The translations under genes and the position numbers were made by a program. The notes beneath the pieces were generated by a model. It was not told the origin of the DNA, did no database searches, and was given only the letters and a program-made list of their open reading frames with translations. This document shows, in pieces, positions 18,641 through 28,038 of a stretch of DNA of 64,000 bases. This DNA is from Fibrobacterota bacterium (GTDB lineage: Bacteria; Fibrobacterota; Chitinivibrionia; Chitinivibrionales; Chitinispirillaceae), in NCBI GenBank assembly GCA_023412475.1, contig JAEYNR010000032.1, forward strand, positions 1-64,000, given 5' to 3'. The first letter of the stretch is position 1; the number at the start of each line of letters is the position of its first letter.

Positions 18641-18907
18641 TTAAAGAACTTTGGTAACAACAACTGCCCCATCAACTGGCGGTTCACCAAGCACCTTTTC
18701 AACTATTTCATTAACAACTTGGGCATTTGGTGCTTCCCAATCGCAAATTCCTCTGCCGTTTTCATCGACAAAAGTCCCATTAAATTTTACCCCGGGATAA
18801 TTCTTAAGCTCAGCATTAATCTTTAAAGTGATTCCTTCAGCCTCTTCCTTGCTTAATGCCGGAAGTCTACCTTTTTCAGAAAAATGAAATACTAATACCT
18901 TAGCCAC
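18641..18907 (-). CDS. Small hypothetical protein, possibly ferredoxin-like fold
   Basis: An 88-residue soluble protein beginning at GTG with AGGAGG five bases upstream. Sequence elements are MAKVLVFHFSEKGRLPALSK, VKFNGTFVDENGRGICDWEA and VVVTKVL at the end. The beta-alpha-beta rhythm and the 'Y/F-x-D-x-x-G-x-x-x-C-x-W-E-A-P' segment recall the DUF4242/SCO4226 group, but the match is too weak to name it. It is isolated: a repeat region lies on one side and the xylanase gene on the other. Confidence 0.7.
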   Translation of the reverse strand: MAKVLVFHFSEKGRLPALSKEEAEGITLKINAELKNYPGVKFNGTFVDENGRGICDWEAPNAQVVNEIVEKVLGEPPVDGAVVVTKVL

Positions 18908-19270
18908 GAATCCTCCTTAAGTTGAGAGTAGAAAAAGTGATGAATTAATTTAATTTATTGCTCTCCTCTTACACAAGTGTAAATAGAGAACTATTTATTA
19001 TTCCGGCAACAAACCTATCTGTATCTGTATTATTATCGATATCGATATCATTTATCGTCTCTTTTCAATACCTTAGTATCTACCTGCTCCAACCTTAGTA
19101 GAGCTAACACACGATCACGAGAATAAAAATTTATTACCTTGTTTTTTGATGCCTTCAATTATGGTCTCGATTTTCAGATTTTTAAATGAGGTAACAAGTC
19201 TGTCGGGAAAAAAACGCTTAGAAGTTACAATAGGAGAATGGTAAAGATTTAATTGCTGGAATAATACTAC
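18908..19270. other. Intergenic with one copy of the CCTTAGTA pair
   Basis: CCTTAGTATC at 19071 and AACCTTAGTAG at 19091 form a direct pair that recurs in tandem near 55.0 kb and in reverse near 55.45 kb. A palindromic ATCGATATCGAT lies near 19036-19047. No gene was recognised. Confidence 0.5.
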
Positions 19271-19312
19271 ACGCGCGATACCACTCACAATAAGTGGTAT
19301 CGCGCGTTTTTT
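19271..19312 (+). terminator. Strong hairpin with T-run on the plus strand
   Basis: ACGCGCGATACCACT (19271-19285) pairs perfectly over 15 bp with AGTGGTATCGCGCGT (19293-19307) and is followed by TTTTTT. It lies 26 bases past the xylanase stop, but the T-run faces the plus strand, where no gene is seen. Confidence 0.7.
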
Positions 19313-19337
19313 ATAAATTCGGCCTGAATTTTTCCAG

Positions 19338-20987
19338 TCATTTCCCATTGAGGGCATTGAGGACCTGATAGTATGTATCTTTTTTCTGATTATTACTAAA
19401 AAGCAAAGACTGTGAATTACCCCCATTACACAAGGCTCCACTCCAGGAGTTCAGCCATGAATTCTGATCGTTTATACCCCAGAAAGTGATGGCTACACAT
19501 TTGGGCTGATTCACACATATCTTTGTTATGTCATAGTAAAACTGATGTTGCTGTTCTTTTGATACTCTGTTACCACAGAGATTAATATCCCATTCCGAAA
19601 TCAGAACTTCTAGACCCAGACTGGCATAATAGTCCATATTGTCCTGAACAGCCTGGGCTGTCGGAATGTTATTTGGTGGTCCGATATGCATTTGAAACCC
19701 TACACCATCAATTGGTACCCCTTTATCTACAAGGTCCTTTATCATGACTCGGGCAAATTTTGATTTGTCATTATCAGCATCGATACTGTAATCGTTATAG
19801 TAGAGTTTCATCTCTTTCATATTATTGTTATCTGCATAGTCTCGGGCAATTCTAAAAGCTTGCTCTATATAGTCGGGGCCTATTTCATTATAGAAAACAG
19901 TATTTCTCATACGTGCATTTCCCTCGCCTATGTCACTGTCAGTAGCAATCGCTTCATTGACAACATCCCAGGCATAAACTTTATTTCCGAAGTGTCCCAT
20001 GACAGTTTCTATATGTTTTTTCATGATACCAAGGACTCTATCCTTACCCGTTTGCTGCGCTACCCATTGTGGGAGCTGGCTATGCCAAACAAGACAGTGC
20101 CCCTTGACTTTTATTCCCCTCTGAGTTGCCCAGTTTATAATATTATCTGCCTGATTAAAAGTGAAATTATTTTCACTTCCCTGCAGAAACTGCCACTTCA
20201 TCTCATTTTCTGCAGTCACATAGTTAAATTCCTGAGCAGCAATTTCGGAGAATGAGTTTGAAGAGGCAGTTGTTCCTATTAATATTTTATCACCTCGGCA
20301 CTCTCCGGCTTCTTTCAAAGTCTTGGCATCACAGACCTTTTTTTCTATAGTATCCATAGTGATAACCATATCTGAAATAGAATAGGAATTTATCGGAGTC
20401 TTTTTATCCACATAGCCGCTTTTTTTTGCAATCAGCGTATCCTCAATTGAAGCATCATTTGATTTGGCTAATAAGACATTTTCATTCACAGCCAGATCTG
20501 ATCTTTTCAGATACAAATTATTTCCAATCTGCATAATCGGGCAGGTATAAGTGGTATTATTTAGTTCAAAACGAATGATATTTAACCCTTGAGCAAAAGG
20601 TGGCAGTGTAAAAGATCTGGATAAAGATGAGTGATCATTAAAGGTACTCGATTTCAACATTCTCCCATTACTGGAAAAAACAGCTATCTTTCCACTTATG
20701 TTTTTAAGATTCGGATTGAAAACCAAATCTCTTCCTTTGAGTTCAAAAATAGTCCGTGATATTTTTGATTTTTTGGCATTAAAAATGTTAACTGTAACAA
20801 TACTAAAAGCGCCTTTGGAATCAGTTTTGACAGAAATTTCTGGAATTCCGGCCAGATATACAGTAACATCTTCCAGAGGTTCTCCGCCTTTATTTGTGAC
20901 TTTGCCTGTAATGTTTATATCTGTAGATGCATTTATTGATACAGACAACATCAGCAGACACATCATCAATAATAATTTTTTTTTCAT
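19338..20987 (-). CDS. Secreted GH10 endo-1,4-beta-xylanase
   Basis: Hydrolyses internal beta-1,4 bonds of xylan outside the cell. From the ATG at 20987 (GGAG nine bases upstream) the protein has 549 residues; a start nine codons earlier is open but would bury the signal peptide MKKKLLLMMCLLMLSVSINA. Order: signal; a CarboxypepD_reg-like domain (ITGKVTNKGGEPLEDVTVYL); a small beta domain with GKIAVFSSNGRMLKSS like the tail domains of Fibrobacteria enzymes, here internal; then the GH10 barrel. The barrel shows HCLVWHSQLPQW, acid/base Glu345 in WDVVNEAI and nucleophile Glu465 in ISEWDI. No transport or regulatory gene for xylan use is adjacent. Confidence 0.93.
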   Translation of the reverse strand: MKKKLLLMMCLLMLSVSINASTDINITGKVTNKGGEPLEDVTVYLAGIPEISVKTDSKGAFSIVTVNIFNAKKSKISRTIFELKGRDLVFNPNLKNISGKIAVFSSNGRMLKSSTFNDHSSLSRSFTLPPFAQGLNIIRFELNNTTYTCPIMQIGNNLYLKRSDLAVNENVLLAKSNDASIEDTLIAKKSGYVDKKTPINSYSISDMVITMDTIEKKVCDAKTLKEAGECRGDKILIGTTASSNSFSEIAAQEFNYVTAENEMKWQFLQGSENNFTFNQADNIINWATQRGIKVKGHCLVWHSQLPQWVAQQTGKDRVLGIMKKHIETVMGHFGNKVYAWDVVNEAIATDSDIGEGNARMRNTVFYNEIGPDYIEQAFRIARDYADNNNMKEMKLYYNDYSIDADNDKSKFARVMIKDLVDKGVPIDGVGFQMHIGPPNNIPTAQAVQDNMDYYASLGLEVLISEWDINLCGNRVSKEQQHQFYYDITKICVNQPKCVAITFWGINDQNSWLNSWSGALCNGGNSQSLLFSNNQKKDTYYQVLNALNGK

Positions 20988-21356
20988 CTCATCCACTCCT
21001 TCGATTAAGAACAATAACCCCCGTGTTTTACCTAATTGAACGCTTAATTACTTAATTGATATGCACAGCATGCCTTAAAGCAAACTAGGAGTTTTGAAAG
21101 CACGATATCTTCAAGCTTTCGAAAGCCCTGGGATTTTAAGGCAGCAAAACAGATCGCTTCAATGAACCGCCCGATTTAGATCTTTAATAAACTTATTGCA
21201 ACCAATAATATAATCTACATTAATACTATTGCTTAATTTTTTTAATAACAGCAGTCTTGAAAGCTGAACACCGAATCAGTGGAGGAGAAAATAACGAATA
21301 ACGAATTTCGAAGTGGAAATGAGATTTGAACCCCTGAACCAGTAAAACCCTTTCCT
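20988..21356. other. Intergenic with copy 1 of a dispersed repeat
   Basis: No gene. The segment 21085-21180 (AAGCTTTCGAAAGC, then GGATT, then CAGATCGCTTCAA, then CCCGATTTA) recurs in diverged form at 55640-55728. An ATAACGAATTTCGAAG motif near 21296 also recurs near 23714. Confidence 0.5.
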
Positions 21357-21710
21357 TTATTCTTCATCCTTAACTAAACGCACAGAAAGCCCCCATGTTT
21401 TTTTCCGGCTTTCTCTGTAGAGGTAATCAGAATCGTAACTCAAATGACGATCCCAGGCGTAAGAGCGATCGTTTTCTGTTGAACCCCAGTAAAAGACCAT
21501 CACCCTGCATGAAAAGAAGTCACCATTGATATAACGATATCCGCCCGGAAGAACTGAAAAACCTGAACCGTTGTTTTCCCAGGTGTTGTTTCCAATACTC
21601 CCTTCTGTTGCAATTGGTGCCCAGTTCACTGTAGATGCCAGAGTTTTACCAATACAATGTAGAGGCAGGTTTTGATTGTGTGGTACTGTCTTTAACCGAC
21701 ACTGTTGCAC
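21357..21710 (-). pseudogene. C-terminal remnant of a Fibrobacter-type major paralogous (FISUMP) domain protein
   Basis: The 117-codon frame carries the end of a FISUMP domain: LASTVNWAPIATEGSIGNN, FSVLPGGYRYINGDFF, a YWGSTEN block, and WGLSVRLVKDEE at the end. The usual N-terminal part (signal peptide and the 'YKTVKIGxQxWMAxNLN' start) is missing, and the upstream sequence breaks into stops. I therefore call it a truncated copy. The family is expanded in Fibrobacterota, which supports the taxonomic placement. Confidence 0.72.
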
Positions 21711-21962
21711 TGCATGATAGTAGAATGAAGCATAATCCAGTGATTAGAGAATTTAAGAACTTTTACATTTCATGATTACTGCTCCAATATGAGTTATATC
21801 GAAATACAGTCACAAATCTCTTTTTTCAAACTCATGCAGTTTTGCATATAAAACGTCAGTAAACTAATGCCAGAAAGAACACACGCAGTTATTCCTGTAA
21901 ACTAATGTTACCCTGTCATTCGAAAAACAACAATGAGTCTGGAGGCTAAACTGGACAGGTTT

Positions 21963-23306
21963 TTATCGTTTAGTGATATCAATGTAGCTTCGCCGCGGCT
22001 CGACGCATTTATAGGCCGGACGGATCACCTTGCCATTATTCACCAGCTCTTCGATTCGATGAGCACACCAGCCGGTAATTCTTGAAACTGCGAATAGTGG
22101 GGTATATAACTCTTCAGGAATTCCAAGCATCTCATATACAAACCCGGAATAAAAATCGACGTTGGCACTCACGCCCTTGTACATCTTTCTTTCCCTGGCA
22201 ATTATCTCTGGTGCCAGACGCTCAATTCGTGAAAGCAATTCAAACTCATCCATCTTGCCCTTTTGTTGGGCTAGTTTTTCCACATGATCTTTGAAAATAA
22301 CCGCTCTGGGGTCGCTAATTGAGTAAACAGCGTGCCCTATGCCATAAATGAGCCCGGCATGGTCGAATGCCTGTTTGTTTAATAGATTTGATAGATATTG
22401 AGCAATCTTTTTGTCATCTGTCCAGTCTTCTATGTTCTTTTTAATATCGCGGATCATCTGAACCACTTTGATATTAGCACCTCCATGACGCGGTCCTTTC
22501 AATGAGCCAAGGGCTGCAGCGATAGCAGAATAGGTATCAGTGCCCGATGATGTGACTACGTGGGTGGTAAACGAGGAGTTATTCCCTCCCCCATGCTCTG
22601 CATGTAAAACAAGAGCCATATCAAGCAATTCAGCTTCAAGAGGAATAAATTTGTTATCAGGCCTCAGCATATGAAGAATATTCTCGGCGGTACTTAAGGC
22701 AGGATCGGGAGAATGAATAATAAGGCTTTTGTTGCCATGATAATGGGAATATGCCTGATAGCCGTACACAGCTAAAAGCGGAAATTTAGCAATGAGATGT
22801 AAGCTCTGCCTGAGAACATTGGGAATCGATGTGTTATCCGGGGAATCATCATAGCAGTAAAGAAGCAAAACGCTTCGGGCAAGAACATTCATCATATCTT
22901 TGCTTGGAGCGTTAAGAATCGTGTCCCGGATAAAGTTATCAGGAAGTTTTCGGTACTCAGTCAGGACTTCCTCAAATGTCTGCAGCTCCTCTTTTTTTGG
23001 CAAACTCCCCAACAAAAGCAGATAGCTGGTCTCTTCAAAGCCAAAACGTCCATCCCTTTTAAAACCTTCAATAAGATCACATATATCTATTCCTCTATAG
23101 AGTAACTTGCCGGCAACCGGTACCATTTCACCTTCATCGATAATATATGAATGCACCTCACCGATTCTGGTCAGCCCTGCCATTACCCCTCTGCCGCTGA
23201 TATCCCGAAGCCCTCTTTTTACTTCATACCTAGTGTAGAGCTCCGGATTAACCTCGTTGCATTCCTTTAAGATTGTACTCCATTTGGTGATCATATTATT
23301 TTCCAT
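21963..23306 (-). CDS. gltA: Citrate synthase
   Basis: Condenses oxaloacetate and acetyl-CoA in the TCA cycle. The protein belongs to the larger citrate synthase group. Landmarks are LLYRGIDICDLIEGF, ALVLHAEHGGGNNSSF with a catalytic His, LGSLKGPRHGGANIKV with the second His, and GIGHAVYSISDPRA. From the ATG at 23306 it has 447 residues, placing PELYTRYEVKRGLRD about 21 residues in, as in relatives; AAGG lies five bases upstream. Earlier ATGs at 23333 and 23375 remain open. It is a single gene with no TCA neighbours. The family can include 2-methylcitrate synthases, but no prp genes are near. Confidence 0.92.
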   Translation of the reverse strand: MENNMITKWSTILKECNEVNPELYTRYEVKRGLRDISGRGVMAGLTRIGEVHSYIIDEGEMVPVAGKLLYRGIDICDLIEGFKRDGRFGFEETSYLLLLGSLPKKEELQTFEEVLTEYRKLPDNFIRDTILNAPSKDMMNVLARSVLLLYCYDDSPDNTSIPNVLRQSLHLIAKFPLLAVYGYQAYSHYHGNKSLIIHSPDPALSTAENILHMLRPDNKFIPLEAELLDMALVLHAEHGGGNNSSFTTHVVTSSGTDTYSAIAAALGSLKGPRHGGANIKVVQMIRDIKKNIEDWTDDKKIAQYLSNLLNKQAFDHAGLIYGIGHAVYSISDPRAVIFKDHVEKLAQQKGKMDEFELLSRIERLAPEIIARERKMYKGVSANVDFYSGFVYEMLGIPEELYTPLFAVSRITGWCAHRIEELVNNGKVIRPAYKCVEPRRSYIDITKR

Positions 23307-23762
23307 AGTGCCTTGAGTTGCTTCAATTTTCATATATTTTGCTTTTTTACCCTTTCGTTTCTCTAAAAGTATCATGAAAACTCTTGTAAAAATGAAAAAT
23401 GGTTAGCAATTCTGCAACTCTATATTTTAAACACCTGATTTTTTCTCTCCATTTTGCTTATCCAACGGCCACTATAATTTGATGAAAAAAGAATAAGGCA
23501 AATTCTTTTTATTAGGCAGTTACGCCCAAATTTACCAAAAACGACCTTGATCTATTCAGGTTCATAAGTAGAGGGATATAATTTTTTCGAAAGCCTTTGT
23601 ATCGGCGACTCAGGAAGTAAAAAACGAAAAAGCCTGGAGTATATACGTTAACAAAATTTTTTTTCTGTTCACTTGTGGAACTCACGAAGAAAAAAGTACT
23701 GAAAATTAAAGAGATAACGAATTTCGAATATCGAAGAACCCCCCCCGCTGGAAACCGCCGAT
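23307..23762. other. Intergenic with short repeats
   Basis: An 84-codon minus-strand frame overlaps repeat sequence and is not credible. ATAACGAATTTCGAATATCG (from 23714) followed by CCCCCCGCTGGAAA (23741-23754) combines two dispersed motifs of this window. Confidence 0.45.
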
Positions 23763-24914
23763 TCAAACCACAATATCCACTTCCTGAATAAACCCGCTCT
23801 GTCCGTTCTCTCTAAGAAAAATTCCGGTTTCTTTTACTACAGCACTCACCGAATTGTTACTATGTAAATCATAACCAGTGTCAACCCGTCCGGTATATAT
23901 GGCTCCCACTCCTCTATCCAGTAAAGAGCTAACCGTATCATTACCATCAGCAGTCTTCTCCCATAGTCTCAATTTTGAAAAGACCGAATCGTTCTCATCT
24001 ATCCATCCATTGTTATCTTCATCCAGAGCAGCCAATTCCGAAAAGCCATTTCCACTTGAAGGACCAAACAGCTCACTGCCATCATCTATAACTCCATTGC
24101 CATTTTTATCGTAAGCCAAAAAAACAGTGCCCGCAGAAGGAGCATGAATCATTTCGGTCTTTCCATCGACATCAAGATCAAACTCGAATTTCATGCCGTC
24201 AAAGGAGGCTCCTAATCCATTAAGATTGAGCACCAGTGGATCGATCAGCGCATCTCCCTGTTTTAATGATATAGTCAACTCCTCATATTTTTCCCTGCTC
24301 ATAAGAAGCGAAGCACCGAAGGATATCTGCTGTCCCTTATCATTTGTAATTTTTCCTGAAGCCAGAAACTCAAACCCCTCCTTCTGGTAATTAGTTTCTT
24401 TATAAAAATAATCCACCCCCCACCCCTGCAGGTTCGCAGGTTGAGAAACAGGTGCGTTTCCCCTACCTTTCTGGCTTACAGGAGCAAAAAAAGAGCTCAT
24501 AAAATCCTCCACTTTGTCACCCTCTTCGCAGGAGTCACATTTTTGGAGCTCTTCCATTTTCTGAGGATCAAACACTTCAATTTTTTTTCCGGTAAACATC
24601 TCCACCAGGTCTTTTATAATCCTGGTCCTCATATCACTCCATATCTCATCAATCATCTCTTTTAATGAAGGTTTGTCAGCCTCAGCTTGCTCGGAGAGCT
24701 TCTTGCCTTCCTGGCTTTGAATAAGCGCGGGTGTGCTAAACTCTACCCTGTCTCTTTTTTCATGAGACTCCATTGCAATCTCACCATTTTCTTCCATGGA
24801 GCTCTCAATGCTCTCGGAATTCTGATCCCACATCCGTAGATATTCAAATTTGCTGGAGTGCTTAATATCGATCCTTGATGATGAAAGAGAGACATCAGAG
24901 GAAGTTATCCGCAT
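23763..24914 (-). CDS. Hypothetical protein with EF-hand-like calcium loops
   Basis: A 383-residue protein without an obvious signal peptide. The first ~140 residues are charged and probably disordered or helical. The second half carries two acidic loops, DKNGNGVIDDGSELFG (from about residue 269) and DEDNNGWIDENDSVFSKLRL (from about 294). This is the arrangement seen at the end of many large exoproteins and VCBS-type proteins, where 'D-x-N-x-D/N-G-x-I-D' binds calcium. Two cysteines (CDSC) lie near residue 135. It stands alone between citrate synthase and the ilv operon. The function is unknown. Confidence 0.75.
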   Translation of the reverse strand: MRITSSDVSLSSSRIDIKHSSKFEYLRMWDQNSESIESSMEENGEIAMESHEKRDRVEFSTPALIQSQEGKKLSEQAEADKPSLKEMIDEIWSDMRTRIIKDLVEMFTGKKIEVFDPQKMEELQKCDSCEEGDKVEDFMSSFFAPVSQKGRGNAPVSQPANLQGWGVDYFYKETNYQKEGFEFLASGKITNDKGQQISFGASLLMSREKYEELTISLKQGDALIDPLVLNLNGLGASFDGMKFEFDLDVDGKTEMIHAPSAGTVFLAYDKNGNGVIDDGSELFGPSSGNGFSELAALDEDNNGWIDENDSVFSKLRLWEKTADGNDTVSSLLDRGVGAIYTGRVDTGYDLHSNNSVSAVVKETGIFLRENGQSGFIQEVDIVV

Positions 24915-25186
24915 AATGAGCCTCCTTGCTGCTAGTCGGATTATATTAGTATTATCGGAAGGATTCGTGGGAAACTTTAGAGACGTTTTGGTAGTAGAGA
25001 GGTTGGGTTCTGTTTAACCATTATTTTAACATGTTAATCTGTGTCTTTCTGCCACAAGCAATGGGTGAATAAACGGCTAATGTCGAAATCCCCCGCTGGA
25101 AAGCGACCCTTAAACAAAGAGGGTTACGGTTGGAGCTCTTCGATTTGAGTATATAGGTTAAGAAATTGTCGGACGACACCAAACAT
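24915..25186. other. Intergenic with a CCCCCGCTGGAAAGCG motif
   Basis: No gene. The motif is at 25090-25105, followed by ACCCTTAAACAAAGAGGGTT, itself a small inverted repeat. Confidence 0.45.
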
Positions 25187-25210
25187 AAAGGCGGTTTTTA
25201 CACCGCCTTT
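25187..25210 (-). terminator. Hairpin at the end of the ilv-leu operon
   Basis: AAAGGCGG (25187-25194) pairs with CCGCCTTT (25203-25210) with an eight-base loop. It lies 30 bases beyond the ilvE stop. On the minus strand the following bases are ATGTTTGG, a weak T-run. Confidence 0.6.
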
Positions 25211-25239
25211 ATATATATCAATAGGTTTAATCAGATTAC

Positions 25240-26259
25240 CTATCGCAGTTTCATCATCCAGCCGTGTTTGTCCTCTATTTCTCCGTACTGAATCCCCTGC
25301 ATCTGTTTAAATAATTTTGTAAGAGTCTGCCCGGCTTCACACTCCTTACCAAAAGTATATATCTTATCACCATGAGTAATCGAATATACAGGTGTTAAAA
25401 CTGCTGCGGTTCCGCATGCACCCACCTCTGCAAATTCCGGAAGTTCAGTAAGTGGTATATGCCGTTTCTCCACTTCCATTCCAAAATCTCTGGCAATTGT
25501 CTGCAGACTGTCATTGGTGATGGAACCCAGAATTGATGAGGAATCCGGGGTGATATATTTGTTGTCTTTTGTGATACCCAGGAAATTCGAAGTCCCAAAC
25601 TCATCTACCAGGCTATGGGTTGGAGAATCCAGATATAAGCTGATAGGATAACCTTTTGCTTTACCTTCAAAATCACCAAGCATGCCTGAAGCGTAATTTC
25701 CGGCAGCTTTAACATTACCTACTCCCCTTGGTGCAGCCCGATCATATTCCTCTTGAACAAATGCATTTACCGGATAGAATCCGTTTTTATAGTATGGCCC
25801 AACTGGTATACATAGTACTAGGAATATGTAATCATCGGAAGGGTGCACTCCAACGTATGGACTTGAACCTATAAGAAGCGGTCGAATATACAGACTGGCA
25901 CCTGTACCATACGGAGGTATATAGTCCAGATTGGATTTTGCAACCATGTTCACTGCTTTAATAAACAGTTCTTCCGGAACCGGTTGCATCATGAGCCGTC
26001 TGGCAGTTTTTTCCATTCGACGTGCATTCTGCTCAGGCCTGAAGATGCAAATGTCACCATTTACCTGAGTAAAAGCCTTCAAACCTTCGAAACAGGCTTG
26101 CCCGTAGTGTAAACATGTTGCAGCAATATTGAGCTGCATCTCAGGTTTATAGCTTACCTGAAGTTGCCCCCATTGCCCGTTTTTAAAATCTGCCCGCACA
26201 AAGCAATCAGTCTGCATGTACTTAAAACCCAATTCCTGCCAATCAATATTTTTGCTCAT
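25240..26259 (-). CDS. ilvE: Branched-chain amino acid aminotransferase
   Basis: Final transamination of the 2-keto acids of Val, Leu and Ile; a PLP fold-type IV enzyme of 339 residues. Landmarks are LHYGQACFEGLKAF near the N-terminus, FRPEQNARRMEKTARRL, the region with the PLP lysine in GNVKAAGNYA, and EVGACGTAAVLTPV. It is the last gene of the operon, 17 bases after cimA. The group II BCAT form is usual for this kind of operon. Confidence 0.95.
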   Translation of the reverse strand: MSKNIDWQELGFKYMQTDCFVRADFKNGQWGQLQVSYKPEMQLNIAATCLHYGQACFEGLKAFTQVNGDICIFRPEQNARRMEKTARRLMMQPVPEELFIKAVNMVAKSNLDYIPPYGTGASLYIRPLLIGSSPYVGVHPSDDYIFLVLCIPVGPYYKNGFYPVNAFVQEEYDRAAPRGVGNVKAAGNYASGMLGDFEGKAKGYPISLYLDSPTHSLVDEFGTSNFLGITKDNKYITPDSSSILGSITNDSLQTIARDFGMEVEKRHIPLTELPEFAEVGACGTAAVLTPVYSITHGDKIYTFGKECEAGQTLTKLFKQMQGIQYGEIEDKHGWMMKLR

Positions 26260-26276
26260 ATTAACCAGTCCTGATA

Positions 26277-27917
26277 TTAGTGTATTTGCAGATCAAGCTT
26301 TCTGGTATCTCCAGAATTGGAAACACCTTCTGATCCTTTATTCTTAATGTCCTTCATAAGTTTATATTTGAGGCTATCGATCAGAGCGATCCATGAAGCC
26401 TCGATAATATTTGTGGAAACCCCCACTGTTCCCCATCTGCTGATTCCATCTGAAGATTCAATCAGAACCCTTACTTTGGACTCTGTTCCATCTCTTCCAT
26501 CAAGTACCCTCACCTTAAAATCATCCAGTCGCACACTCTTTAAAGAGGGATAAAACTTGACCAGAGCTTTTCTCAAGGCATTGTCAAGAGCGTTAACCGG
26601 TCCCTCACCTTCAGCGGCTGTATGCTCAAGAAGTTCACCCTCCTGAATCTTTATAGTTGCTTCTGAGAAGACCTCCCCATTGTCCCGTTTCTCTTCAATG
26701 ACTCTGAACCCTTTTACCTGAAAAGGTTCCTGAAAATGGTCCAGAACCTTTCCTGCCAAAAGTTCAAATGAGCCATCTGCAGCCTCGAACTGATAACCTT
26801 CGGCTTCCATCTTTTTGATTTTCAACAGAAGGTTTTTTACATCAGGATGCTTTTTATCTATTCCTGGATAGATTGAGCTTAGCTTTTCCAGCATGGTGCT
26901 GGTGCCTGCCTGATCGGAGACCACGAATTGACGAACATTACCGATCGATTCCGGTGCAACATGCTCGAAAGATTGACGGACCTTTCTGACACCATCTGCA
27001 TGAGCTCCTGCCTTGTGAGAAAAGGCAGCCTCACCCACATACGGAAGACGAACATTGGGAATCACATTAGCAATCTCATCAATAAAAACCGAAGTAGATG
27101 TAATCAAAGCGAGCTGCTGCTCTGAGAGCAGCTTAAATCCCCGTTTTAATTGCAGATTTGGTATTATAGTGCACAGATTTGCATTTCCACAGCGCTCTCC
27201 AAGCCCATTGAAAGTTCCCTGCACTTGAGAAGCACCAGCAACAACAGCAACACAAGAGTTTGCATCTGCACATCCTGAATCATTGTGCATGTGCACACCA
27301 ACTTGTACTGTTATCTTTTTATTAACCTTATTGTACAGACTTATAACCTCATCAGGAAGCATCCCGCCATTGGTGTCACAAAGAACGACACAATCTGCAC
27401 CTGCCTGCTGTGCAATTTCTAAAGTCTGCAAAGCATAATCCGGATTTGCCTTGTAACCGTCAAAAAAGTGTTCTGCATCAAAAAAGACTTCATCGAAATG
27501 TTTCTTCAGAAACAGTATCGATTCACCAATCATGTCCAGATTTTCTTCCAGGGAAGTACCAATCACTTTAGTGACATGCAGATCCCAGCTTTTGCCAAAG
27601 ATGGTGGCAACAGGCGCCCCGGTCTTTACTAGGTTTAAAAGAAAGAGATCCTCTGAAGCTTCACTTCCTGGACGACGCGTGCTTCCAAAGGCTGCTATCT
27701 TTGCCTGTAAATTAAGAGAGACTGCTTTTATGTAAAATTCCGTATCAACAGTATTTGTCGAATTAGGCCAGCCACCTTCTATATAATGGATACCCAGCTC
27801 ATTAAGCTTTTCAGCAATCCGTAACTTATCACTCAGAGACAAACTGATTCCAATTGCCTGATTACCATCTCTTAAAGTGGTATCATACAGTTTTACCGGG
27901 TGATTTTCACTTTTCAT
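26277..27917 (-). CDS. cimA: (R)-citramalate synthase
   Basis: Condenses pyruvate and acetyl-CoA to citramalate, giving 2-ketobutyrate for isoleucine without threonine deaminase. The 546-residue protein has an N-terminal DRE-TIM barrel (LYDTTLRDGNQAIGISLSL), HMHNDSGCADANS, FNGLGERCGNANL, and a C-terminal LeuA-type allosteric domain. It groups by motif with CimA rather than LeuA: HYIEGGWPNSTNTVD is the citramalate-synthase version of the substrate loop. AGGAAAA precedes the ATG. Together with leuA in the same operon it suggests the pyruvate route to Ile. Confidence 0.92.
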   Translation of the reverse strand: MKSENHPVKLYDTTLRDGNQAIGISLSLSDKLRIAEKLNELGIHYIEGGWPNSTNTVDTEFYIKAVSLNLQAKIAAFGSTRRPGSEASEDLFLLNLVKTGAPVATIFGKSWDLHVTKVIGTSLEENLDMIGESILFLKKHFDEVFFDAEHFFDGYKANPDYALQTLEIAQQAGADCVVLCDTNGGMLPDEVISLYNKVNKKITVQVGVHMHNDSGCADANSCVAVVAGASQVQGTFNGLGERCGNANLCTIIPNLQLKRGFKLLSEQQLALITSTSVFIDEIANVIPNVRLPYVGEAAFSHKAGAHADGVRKVRQSFEHVAPESIGNVRQFVVSDQAGTSTMLEKLSSIYPGIDKKHPDVKNLLLKIKKMEAEGYQFEAADGSFELLAGKVLDHFQEPFQVKGFRVIEEKRDNGEVFSEATIKIQEGELLEHTAAEGEGPVNALDNALRKALVKFYPSLKSVRLDDFKVRVLDGRDGTESKVRVLIESSDGISRWGTVGVSTNIIEASWIALIDSLKYKLMKDIKNKGSEGVSNSGDTRKLDLQIH

Positions 27918-28038
27918 AAATTTTTCCTGTCAGCATCTACTCATCTGACCAATTTGAAGATTCCTGTATTTGGTTAAGGGGCCAAATTGACCCCATACCA
28001 AAATATCAGCGCGCGCTTATCCGGAACGTATAGAAGAA

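Noticed and set aside
19115..19441. 108-codon minus-strand frame overlapping the end of the xylanase gene
   Set aside because: It overlaps the GH10 coding sequence out of frame, spans the hairpin at 19271-19307 and does not look like protein.
23512..23766. 84-codon minus-strand frame after the EF-hand-like gene
   Set aside because: It consists partly of dispersed repeat sequence (ACGAATTTCG and CCCGCTGGAAA motifs) and has no ribosome binding site.
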